This document shows, piece by piece, positions 42,968 through 50,238 of a stretch of 64,000 nt of DNA; positions within the stretch are counted from its first letter, which is position 1, and every line of letters starts with the position of its first letter. The stretch is from Roseibium aggregatum. GTDB taxonomy: Bacteria > Pseudomonadota > Alphaproteobacteria > Rhizobiales > Stappiaceae. The notes beneath the pieces are model-generated. The model searched no databases and was not told where the DNA came from. It worked only from the letters and a program-made list of their open reading frames with translations. A program made the position numbers and the translations under genes. Location of the stretch: positions 1,984,001 to 2,048,000 of the forward strand of contig NZ_JAEKJZ010000001.1 of the NCBI RefSeq assembly GCF_017309185.1, in the 5' to 3' direction.

Positions 42968-44262
42968 TCCGCGGCATCCAGGAACGCCTGCGCCGGCGGC
43001 TCATTTTCCCAAGGCACATTGGCTCCGAGCGCCTTTGCAACCGCAAGACCGGAAACCAGTCCGTCCTCGTGAAACCCGTTGCCCTGCCAGGCGCCACAAT
43101 ACCAAATCCCGTTGACGCCCTGAATGTCGTTCAGGCGTTTTTTCGCGGCCAGGGCGGACGCATCGAACTGCGGATGGTCGTAAACGTATTTCGCAAAGGT
43201 CCTGTCCTCGCGCGGAGGTTCGAACGGATTGAGCGTGACGAATACCGGTTTTTCCCTGTCAATGTCCTGGAGCCGGTTCATCCAGTAGCTGACGGTGACG
43301 TCGCGGGTCTCGCCCGCGTTCCTGTCGGACATGTAGTTCCAGGAGGCCCATACGGATTTGTGCCGGGGCATGAGCGCTTCGTCCCGGTGGAGATAGACTT
43401 CGTTTGGCCGGTATCGGATCGCGCTCAGGATGTCGCGCTCCCGCTCGCTTGGGTCGCCCAGCATGGCCAGGCTCTGATCCGTATGGCTTGCGAGGACAAC
43501 CTGGTCAAAGACATCCTTGTGCCCTGAGCAATCCGTGACGTGGACTTTGCCGTTCTTGCGTGTGATCTCCACAACCGCCCGGCCCAGGCGCATTTTGCCA
43601 TGCAGCGGCGCAATCAGCCGCTCGACATAAGAACGGCTTCCGCCTGAAATCGTTCGCCACTGCTGCTTGTCGAAAGACAAAAGGCGGTGGTTTTCAAAAA
43701 ACGCGACGAAACTCTCCGCGGGGTAGTCGCGCATTTCGCCGATGGGCGTGGACCAGATGGCCGCCCCCATGGCCAACAGATAATCGTTTACGAAACCGCT
43801 CGAGTAGCGCTCCTTGTCGAGATAGTTTCCAAGCGTCTGACCGGAGAGGTCTCCCGATCGCAGGTCGAGAACGGCCTGTTTGTTGAAACGGAAAATATCT
43901 TGCAGCATGCGCAGAAACCGCGGAGAGAGAAGGTTTCTTCTTTGCGCGAACACCGTGTTCAGGGAATGGCCCGACCATTCCAGCTTGCCGTTGTCCGCTG
44001 AAACGGCGAAGCTCATGTCGCTTGGTTTGCTTGCGACGCCAAGGTGGTCGAGCAGTGCGGTGAAGGCAGGGTAATTGCGCTCGTTGTAAACGATGAACCC
44101 CGTATCGACACAGACCTTCGTCCCGTCGTAATCGATTTCGGCCGTTGCGCTGTGTCCGCCGGGTCTCGTCCGTTTTTCGTAAAGTGTGACGTCGTGACTG
44201 TCGCTTAATGCCCAAGCTGCGCTGTTACCGGAAATTCCGGAGCCGATGACGGCAATCCGCAT
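42964..44262 (-). CDS. FAD-dependent NAD(P)-binding oxidoreductase (amine-oxidase-like)
   Basis: 432 residues. The N-terminal dinucleotide fold MRIAVIGSGISGNSAAWALS (1-20) is followed by the YEKRTRPGGHSATAEI loop (near 28-43). A C-terminal FAD closure reads GIWYCGAWQGNGFHEDGLVSG (near 391). It resembles the desaturase-like flavoproteins (phytoene desaturase/amine oxidase superfamily) that lead DUF1365-CFA operons. A role in oxidising the modified acyl chain is inferred from homologous RpoE-regulated clusters. It is the first gene of the leftward operon, with an RpoE-type promoter about 75 bp upstream. Confidence 0.9.
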   Translation of the reverse strand: MRIAVIGSGISGNSAAWALSDSHDVTLYEKRTRPGGHSATAEIDYDGTKVCVDTGFIVYNERNYPAFTALLDHLGVASKPSDMSFAVSADNGKLEWSGHSLNTVFAQRRNLLSPRFLRMLQDIFRFNKQAVLDLRSGDLSGQTLGNYLDKERYSSGFVNDYLLAMGAAIWSTPIGEMRDYPAESFVAFFENHRLLSFDKQQWRTISGGSRSYVERLIAPLHGKMRLGRAVVEITRKNGKVHVTDCSGHKDVFDQVVLASHTDQSLAMLGDPSERERDILSAIRYRPNEVYLHRDEALMPRHKSVWASWNYMSDRNAGETRDVTVSYWMNRLQDIDREKPVFVTLNPFEPPREDRTFAKYVYDHPQFDASALAAKKRLNDIQGVNGIWYCGAWQGNGFHEDGLVSGLAVAKALGANVPWENEPPAQAFLDAAE

Positions 44263-44336
44263 GTTCTGTCCTTCGCTCAGCCCGCCCCGGCTGCAATGAA
44301 ATGATCCGAAGCGGAAAGTTTCCTTGTGATCCTAGT

Positions 44337-44366
44337 TGCTTACGGAAGGGACCACGCGTCGGATCA
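44337..44366 (-). promoter_or_regulatory. RpoE/ECF11-type promoter of the FAD-DUF1365-cfa operon
   Basis: On the minus strand TGATCC (44366-44361), 18 bases, then TAAGCA (44342-44337), 75 bp before the ATG at 44262. This is the closest of the three sites to the RpoE consensus TGATCC-N18-TAAGA. Confidence 0.72.
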
Positions 44367-44549
44367 TGCGGATTGTGAAATTTAGCGAAAGCTCTGTAAA
44401 AACAGGCGGACCGCGCAGCGCATTGACTTGCCGCCGAAAGCAGGCGACCGCCTGAAGCCGTAGGACGGAGACAGGTCCTTTCACCGGACCTGCCGTCAAT
44501 TCTCGCCTTAGCACGTTTTAGTGCGTCAGGTAGGCCAATTTCGAAAGTG

Positions 44550-45149
44550 TCAGGCCTGCAGGGTATCGACCAGCCAATTCCATGCGACCTGGACCCGGGA
44601 ACTCGCGGCGGCGAAGAACGCCACGATCTGATTCCAGACAGATTGACCGAAATCCGCAACCTGCAGCATTGGGCCGCGCTTGACCGGTTCCTCGTTGGTT
44701 TCGATCAGTTCCACAGTCGTGGCGTCGCTGCCATCGTTGACCACGCGCCGCGTAACCATCAGGGTCCCCTCGGTTGGCAACCGCGAGTCATCCTTGCCGG
44801 CGACAACGGTCTCTGTGTCCATTGCCTTGACGACAACGGCCCGACCATCCGGCAGCAGATGGGTTTCGTTGGTGCTGACCTCGGAATCGTAGATGACTTC
44901 CCCGTAGGAATCGATCAACTCGACCCAGACCGTCTTGCGCCCGTCCAGCTCGATTTCGCCGACCCAGATGGTCAGTTCGCTTTCGAGCGGATCGGACTGG
45001 TCGACAGACGCGGATGCGACCGTCACGGCCAGGCGGTCTTCCGGCAGCGTAATCGTTTCTTGCGGCAGCGGCTCGGCTGCCATTGCGCCTGTCATGAATG
45101 CGAGCATGAGGCCAAGCGCAAGTGTTCCTGCTTTTCTATTCCGTTGCAT
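44550..45149 (-). CDS. Secreted hypothetical protein
   Basis: 199 residues from ATG at 45149, with a good GGGAGG ribosome site. A signal peptide (about 1-24, LALGLMLAFMTGAMAAEP) precedes a beta-rich mature part with LTIWVGEIELDGRKTVWVEL, AVVVKAMDTETVVAG and LMVTRRVVNDGSD. The C-terminal helix VWNQIVAFFAAASSRVQVAW is amphipathic or membrane-associated. No Cys in the mature chain. It is monocistronic; I recognise no family. Confidence 0.7.
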   Translation of the reverse strand: MQRNRKAGTLALGLMLAFMTGAMAAEPLPQETITLPEDRLAVTVASASVDQSDPLESELTIWVGEIELDGRKTVWVELIDSYGEVIYDSEVSTNETHLLPDGRAVVVKAMDTETVVAGKDDSRLPTEGTLMVTRRVVNDGSDATTVELIETNEEPVKRGPMLQVADFGQSVWNQIVAFFAAASSRVQVAWNWLVDTLQA

Positions 45150-45537
45150 GTACGCCTCCCAAGGCTGATACAACTCTCTTAACGCGCGAGGGGCTCGATG
45201 GTTCGGTTCTTGATAGAACTCTTTACCGGAATTCCTGCGATTGTGATGAAGCGCCCCTCTGCGCAGTCACGATTTCGCCATTGTCGCACCACATTCTGGT
45301 TAATAGGTGTAATACACATCACAAATTCGGGTTTTTTCATTTACTTTCTGTTAATAAATGTGGCGCTGCGTTCATATTTCAAGGTCTTTCACCTTGAAGT
45401 GATTGATTCCACTTCGTAAAAATTACCTACTATGCCGTATTTAAAAGACTACGGACAGCAGCTGGCTTTCTGCCGTTACGGCATTGGCGTGAGGTGCATC
45501 CCTTAATCCGGGCACACCGGCGGGGACGGCCGCAGAC

Positions 45538-45575
45538 AAAAAAATGCTCCACTGCGGTCTTGCAGCGGAGCATTT
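45538..45575 (-). terminator. Orphan leftward rho-independent terminator
   Basis: AAATGCTCC (45542-45550) pairs perfectly with GGAGCATTT (45567-45575). After one A/C mismatch, CTGC/GCAG continues the stem. On the minus strand the stem runs into seven T residues (45544-45538). No protein-coding gene reads leftward into it. Confidence 0.85.
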
Positions 45576-45760
45576 ACGGGACGGTCGATCGATGGGGCTT
45601 TATGCATCGCTGTCCCGGAGATCCCCGTCTTGAGCGCGGGGAATCTTCTGCATTCTTTCGCAGGCTAATCGTTTGGCATTGCCCGTAACCTCTTGCGGGT
45701 AAGCCCTTTTCGGCAATTGGCCGGAAAAGCCTGCGCAGGAAAGAACCCTGTCAATTATCA
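45538..45760 (-). ncRNA. Candidate small RNA ending at the orphan terminator
   Basis: The terminator at 45538-45575 implies a leftward transcript, and no coding frame precedes it. The minus-strand sequence upstream can form two further stems. One is CCCCG/CGGGG around 45620-45645 and the other is CCCG/CGGG around 45684-45702. TTGACA on the minus strand at 45754-45749 could be a -35 box, but I see no good -10 at the right spacing, so the 5' end is uncertain. It does not match 6S, SRP, tmRNA or RNase P RNA as I know them. Confidence 0.3.
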
Positions 45761-46475
45761 ATTGGAATGAAGCTGCACATCTGAATATACGCAACCCTGT
45801 CAGAATTTGCAGTGAGGTTTAATGCTGATCCGAAGGCGAGCTTTAGGCTAAACCTAATCAATTGAATTCAAATGGAATTCAGATGGACACTCTGAAGCTG
45901 TGCCTTATTTTGCCCCTCTAAATTAATGCGCGCAATTTTTAAGCGAATGTAAAATATTGGTTGCAACGCCGCAGCGGGGTACGATTTCCCGTTTTACCGA
46001 TGGTCGCTTATACAGGGGTTTGGCTCGATTCGGTTCCGCCGGTTGGGCAAGAGTGGGCGGTCGCTTCAAGCCGGAAGACCTCAGAACCAAGCGGATAGGT
46101 ATATCGTTCGTGTGACATCCGGACGGTCCGCGGATGTCAACCTGCCTCGCGAGTATCCCCAGTCCTCGTTTCTCCCGCAGGGCTTCCTGCAGGTGGAGTG
46201 CTCAAACGCCAGCGGCTCTCAAACCGGAATGACCTTTGTCAGAGCCTTCCGGTCTCCGCACGCTGACCCCTTCTTGGAACCCGAGGAATCGTAGTGCACT
46301 CGGATAGCTTCTTTGCGGTGCGTGAAACACACCACCAGCCTGCCGTTCAAGGTGCGCTTTCCCGGTAAGCACCTGACATTGCAAGCGTTAAGACCGATTG
46401 TCTCGGGTGACCCACAAATTGACATCCTTCCATTATTGCTGAAAGCTGCGCAGAATATTTCTGCGAGGTCGACCG

Positions 46476-47105
46476 ATGCCCATAGACATAAACCTTCCCC
46501 TGATACTTCTGGCCGCGCTTGTCGCCTCGATCAGCCCTGGACCTGCAACGCTGGCTCTTGCGGGAACGTCTATGGCTTCCGGACGGTCATCCGGTCTTGC
46601 TCTTGCCTCTGGTATTACCACCGGTTCCCTGATGTGGTCGGTTGCCGCAGCTCTTGGCCTTGGAGGTATAATGCTCGCCAATGCATGGATCTTTGAACTG
46701 ATCCGTTACTTTGGAGCGGCATACCTCATGTATCTCGCTTACAAAGCCGCGCGCTCCGCATTTTCCAGCAAGGACCTGGCGACCCGATCTTTCTCGGGTG
46801 GGAAACGCTCTCTGTACGCAAAGGGGCTGGCGCTTCACCTGACGAATCCGAAAGCAATTCTGTTTTTTGGATCGTTGTTCTCGCTTGGCTTGCCACCCGG
46901 AACAGACGTGGCGAACCTTGCGTTGGTCATTGGTGCTGTCGGGTTGCAGAGCTTTATTGTGTTTCATGGCTATGCACTGCTTTTTTCCTCAAAGGTGATG
47001 ACAAGATTTTACCTCAAGCTGCGGCGCGGATTTGAAGGTGCCTTTGCCATCGGTTTCGGAACCGCAAGTCTCAAGATACTGACTGCCAAAGTCCAATCGT
47101 CCTAG
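46476..47105 (+). CDS. LysE/RhtB-family amino-acid exporter
   Basis: 209 residues with about six helices. The family start is plain: LLAALVASISPGPATLALAG (near 11-30), then YFGAAYLMYLAYKAARSAF (near 79) and GLALHLTNPKAILFFGSLF (near 118). These match the SPGP and NPK motifs of LysE/RhtB translocators. It exports amino acids or similar metabolites; the substrate cannot be read from sequence. A GAGG ribosome site lies just before the ATG. It is isolated in a gene-poor stretch. Confidence 0.9.
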   Translation: MPIDINLPLILLAALVASISPGPATLALAGTSMASGRSSGLALASGITTGSLMWSVAAALGLGGIMLANAWIFELIRYFGAAYLMYLAYKAARSAFSSKDLATRSFSGGKRSLYAKGLALHLTNPKAILFFGSLFSLGLPPGTDVANLALVIGAVGLQSFIVFHGYALLFSSKVMTRFYLKLRRGFEGAFAIGFGTASLKILTAKVQSS

Positions 47106-47334
47106 GTCCGCTTCGTCTGCCAGTGAAACAACACCAGCGGCCTCGCTACATGTTCGGCGACGACTGAACGCAGGTCTTCCGTTCTCCCAAAGTCCAATCG
47201 CAGCAGAAAGCCTTTATGCGCTTGCCGCCGCAAAACCGGGATAATTCAGGCCCTTTCTTCCTGCCCGCTTGAACACCGGAACTTCTTTTCAACGGTGAAG
47301 GCGAACGCTCCGTCGGTTTCGGACGGCTGAAAAT

Positions 47335-47711
47335 TCAAGACGGCCGCCAGGGTTTATCCGTTGAGAAGAAGGCCGTCGCCGTAGCAGGGGGCGCCTGCAG
47401 GGCCTCGGCTTGTGCGGACGACACACCGTCCTCGCGGCTTGTGTCGATCGCATAGTTCAGCTCGACAAAGGCACTGAAGCCCCTGTTCATCACAAGCTCG
47501 TCCGAGGCTTTTGACGTTTTCAGATACCGGTACTCGTCCGCGCAATACTCTTTCACGGAGATTGAACTGGTGTTCTCCGGTTGAGCCCAAGTTTGTCTTT
47601 CACAAATACGGAAGGGGGGGGCACCGGAACTTTCAGGGCGATCTGCAAGATGGCCAGCATGGCATAAGGAGCGCTCCGGGCAAGGAAACGCCAGGTTGTC
47701 TCAAGTGACAT
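47335..47711 (-). pseudogene. Frameshifted remnant of a small hypothetical gene
   Basis: From ATG at 47711 the minus strand reads MSLETTWRFLARSAPYAMLA and continues through LQIALKVPVPPPSVFVKD and KLGLN to a stop at 47553 (52 codons). Near 47575 the sense seems to pass into the overlapping next frame. That frame reads ENTSSISVKEYCADEYRYLK, SDELVMNRGFSAFVELNYAI and on to a stop at 47335. One single-base change would join both into a protein of about 125 residues. A run of eight G/C pairs (47614-47621) is in the first part. Neither half matches a family I know. A true pseudogene, a sequencing error or two unrelated short frames are all possible. Confidence 0.4.
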
Positions 47712-47919
47712 CCGTGGGGCCTGGTGGCCTATCGGTGTGAGGTTTGTTTACAAATCAACTTCGGGTCGAGGACAGCGAAAGCCAGTTTGAGTTGATCACC
47801 TGTCGGTATCAGGTTTGCCTTGGAGAGTTTCCAGAACGCGGTCGGTCACGCGAGGCAAATAACACTCGCATGCTTGTTGAAAACAGGTTTTTCTTGGAAT
47901 TTTGCAACGGAGGTGGTGG

Positions 47920-47995
47920 TGGCTCCCCAGGCCGGACTCGAACCAGCGACCCAGCGATTAACAGTCGCTTGCTCTACCAACTGAGCTACTGGGGA
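47920..47995 (-). tRNA. tRNA-Asn (anticodon GTT)
   Basis: A 76-base cloverleaf on the minus strand. The acceptor TCCCCAG pairs with CTGGGGA. The anticodon loop CTGTTAA has anticodon GTT, the T-arm loop is TTCGAGT, and CCA is encoded at 47922-47920. Confidence 0.96.
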
Positions 47996-48333
47996 TCACC
48001 ACAAACGGGCCCGGCTCGCGGCCGCCCCGTCGATGGAGATGCGTATATCAAACGCTTGATCCGTTTGCCAAGCCCTTTGTGGCGATTTTTTCATCAAGCC
48101 GTCATTTTTTTATCCGGCATGTGGGAAAGTCCATATTTATCAGAAAAATAGCAGGCTTGTATTGCCTGGAAACCATCCGATACCCGGCGGGATTTCAATG
48201 CGTTACCCCCGGCCAGGTGTGTTTCGGAACGGAAGTGAACCGGGAGGCGTAGCACTCCGGTCCTTGCCTGAAACCTCCCGCGGTTTCAGCGCTACGCTTG
48301 TTTCTCCCGTCATATCCGTCTAGGAAGAAATTC
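47996..48333. other. Intergenic region before the cobalamin riboswitch
   Basis: About 340 bases between tRNA-Asn and the riboswitch. The AT-rich part near 48080-48160 probably contains the promoter of the B12 operon. No gene is supported. Confidence 0.4.
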
Positions 48334-48520
48334 GACGGTTCCGGCTGGGATTTTTCCTTGTCCGGATGAAACGGGAATCCGGTGGCGAACGCGTTCGTTC
48401 GTAAAGCCGGAGCTGCCCCCGCAACTGTGAGCGGTAAGCGCCTGCACGAAAACCACTGGCCGAAGCGGCCGGGAAGGGGTGTCAGGCGCGGTGAGCCGCA
48501 AGCCAGGAGACCGGCCGTCG
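48334..48520 (+). promoter_or_regulatory. Cobalamin (AdoCbl) riboswitch
   Basis: The leader before cobU carries the conserved parts of a B12 riboswitch in order. A 5' paired segment (GGTTCCGGC) is followed by GAAACGGGAAT-CCGGTG, then GCCGGAGCTGCCCCCGCAAC and TGTGAGCGG. A variable hairpin leads to GGTGTCAGGCGCGGTGAGCC and then the B12-box-like GCAAGCCAGGAGACC. GACGG near the 5' end can pair with CCGTC near 48517 to close the structure. It ends about 45 bases before the cobU start. High adenosylcobalamin should lower expression of the operon, most likely by hiding the ribosome site, as no terminator stem with T-run is seen. Confidence 0.92.
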
Positions 48521-48566
48521 AATGCGCAACCCTTACTGCCGTCGGGTGGACGGCCGGGAGTAGAGA

Positions 48567-49118
48567 GTGACGGAAACACAAGGTCCCCGCGCCACGCTTG
48601 TCTTCGGCGGTGCCCGCTCCGGCAAAAGCCGGTTCGCGGAAGGGCTTGCCGTCAAATCCGGCCTGGAAAAAATCTACGTTGCGACCGGAGCCGCCTTTGA
48701 CAGCGAGATGGCGGAGCGGATCTCGCAGCATCGTCTGCAACGCGGCCCATCCTGGACAACCGTGGAAGAACCGCTCGATCTTTGCCCGGTGCTTCAGGCG
48801 CACTGCCGCGCGGACCGGGTGGTGCTTGTGGACTGCCTGACCCTGTGGCTGTCCAATCTTTTGTTTTCGGAAAAAGATCCGGCCACAGAGACAGCCCGGC
48901 TTTGCGAGGCGGTGCTTGCCCTGTCCGGGCCCTGCATCTTCGTTTCCAATGAAGTCGGCATGGGAATTGTGCCGGAGAACAGACTTTCAAGGTCGTTCCG
49001 CGATGCGCAGGGACGGCTCAACCAGGATATGGCGCGTGTTTGCCGACAGGTGGTCTTCGTCGCCGCCGGTCTTCCGCTCGTCATGAAGCCTCAAGATCAA
49101 CCGGAAATCGACCTATGA
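48567..49118 (+). CDS. cobU: Adenosylcobinamide kinase / adenosylcobinamide-phosphate guanylyltransferase
   Basis: 183 residues starting at GTG 48567 (GGGAG upstream), also called CobP. Walker A GGARSGKSRFAEGLA (near 14-28), YVATGAAFDSEMAERISQHR (near 40-59), VLVDCLTLWLSNLLF (Walker B, near 90) and SNEVGMGIVPENRLSR (near 130) are the standard blocks. It phosphorylates adenosylcobinamide and then transfers GMP to it in the assembly of the nucleotide loop. It is the first gene after the riboswitch and overlaps cobW by 4 bp. Confidence 0.95.
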   Translation: MTETQGPRATLVFGGARSGKSRFAEGLAVKSGLEKIYVATGAAFDSEMAERISQHRLQRGPSWTTVEEPLDLCPVLQAHCRADRVVLVDCLTLWLSNLLFSEKDPATETARLCEAVLALSGPCIFVSNEVGMGIVPENRLSRSFRDAQGRLNQDMARVCRQVVFVAAGLPLVMKPQDQPEIDL

Positions 49119-50218
49119 CCAACACTTCCTTCAAGCCGGCCGGCAAGATCCCGGCAACGATCGTCACCGGGTTCCTGGGCGCCGGCAAAACGACGTTGAT
49201 CCGCAACCTTCTCCAGAACGCGGGCGGCAAGCGCATCGCGCTGATCGTCAACGAATTCGGCGACATGGGCTTTGACGGTTCGCTGGTGAACGGATGTGCC
49301 GACCCGGGCTGTTCGGCAGAGGAGGTCGTTGAACTCACAAACGGCTGCATTTGCTGCACGGTGGCCGAGGATTTCCTGCCGACCATGGAAATGCTGCTGT
49401 CCCGGGATCTGCCGCCGGACCATATCGTCATCGAGACCTCGGGGCTGGCTCTGCCGCAACCGCTGGTGCGGGCGTTTTCCTGGCCGAGCGTCAAGCCCAA
49501 AGTGACCGTCGACGGCGTGGTGACCGTGCTCGACGCGGCCGCGCTTGCCGAGGGCCGTATCGCGCTCGACGAAGAAGCGCTTGAGGCCCAGCGCGCGGCG
49601 GACGAAGCCCTCGATCACGAGAGCCCGGTCGAGGAACTGTTTCACGATCAGCTTCGCTGTGCCGATCTTGTTGTCCTGAACAAGGCCGATCTGGTGTCCG
49701 CCGAGGTGCTGGAGGGGGTTCATGACCGTATTTCGGTCGACCTCCGTCCGGCGGTGCACATCGTCTCTTCTGAAAAAGGGACGCTGCCCATCGAGGTTCT
49801 GCTTGGCCGGGGCTCGGCGGCGGAAGACGACATGGCCGGACGGCACGAGCATCACGGTCATCACCACGATCATGACGACCACGATGATCATAACGATCAC
49901 GAAGATCACCACCATGATCATCACCATCACGACGATTTCGAAAGCCACGTACTGGACGTCTCCGGTTTCGCCAGCCTGAAGGAAGCGGAAAGCAAGGTTC
50001 TTGAAGCCATGGCTCTGAAAGGCGTCCTGCGGATCAAGGGTGCGGTCACGATCGAGGGCAAGGCGGCTCCGGCCATGGTGCAGGCAGTCGGCCCCCGGGT
50101 GGAGACCTGGTTCGCGACCGGGGCGGAAAATGCCGGAAAACTCGTGGTGATCGGCTTGAAGGGGCTGGATCTGGAAGCCGCACGGACCCTTCTCGGAACG
50201 GTGAGAGCCGCCGCCTGA
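49115..50218 (+). CDS. cobW: CobW-family GTPase, putative cobalt chaperone
   Basis: 367 residues from ATG at 49115, coupled to cobU by ATGA. The COG0523 features are Walker A GFLGAGKTTL (near 18-27), the metal motif CICCTV (near 81-86), IETSGLALPQPLV and the NKAD GTP-specificity motif near 190. A long His/Asp-rich stretch (about 243-271, with HHHDHDDHDDHNDHEDHHHD) is a metal reservoir typical of the group. A C-terminal CobW_C domain follows. It is thought to deliver cobalt to CobNST chelatase; its place just before cobN agrees. Confidence 0.95.
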   Translation: MTNTSFKPAGKIPATIVTGFLGAGKTTLIRNLLQNAGGKRIALIVNEFGDMGFDGSLVNGCADPGCSAEEVVELTNGCICCTVAEDFLPTMEMLLSRDLPPDHIVIETSGLALPQPLVRAFSWPSVKPKVTVDGVVTVLDAAALAEGRIALDEEALEAQRAADEALDHESPVEELFHDQLRCADLVVLNKADLVSAEVLEGVHDRISVDLRPAVHIVSSEKGTLPIEVLLGRGSAAEDDMAGRHEHHGHHHDHDDHDDHNDHEDHHHDHHHHDDFESHVLDVSGFASLKEAESKVLEAMALKGVLRIKGAVTIEGKAAPAMVQAVGPRVETWFATGAENAGKLVVIGLKGLDLEAARTLLGTVRAAA

Positions 50219-50238
50219 TCTGAAGTGACAAGCCAAAG

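Larger units (their letters stand above)
45150..46475. other. Long gene-poor, AT-richer region
   Basis: About 1.3 kb without a credible coding frame on either strand. The parts 45290-45480 and 45780-45960 are clearly more AT-rich than the window average. It contains one strong leftward terminator (45538-45575) with no coding gene upstream of it, and the sequence TGACAGGGTT twice on the minus strand (near 45793-45802 and 45744-45753). The right-hand 400 bases have normal GC but only short frames. The promoter of the LysE gene must lie at the right end. Confidence 0.5.

Noticed and set aside
45826-45854. TGATCC followed at 17 bases by TAAACC, as a fourth RpoE-type promoter
   Set aside because: The spacer is one base short and the -10 fits poorly. 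The next gene on that strand is over 600 bp away.
47744-48151. Plus-strand frame of 135 codons spanning tRNA-Asn
   Set aside because: It crosses the tRNA, and its middle (GGSPGRTRTSDPAINSRL) is the familiar artefact of translating the tRNA region.
48195-48803. Minus-strand 202-codon frame across the cobalamin riboswitch
   Set aside because: The plus-strand riboswitch and cobU explain the same bases; there is no ribosome site or family match.
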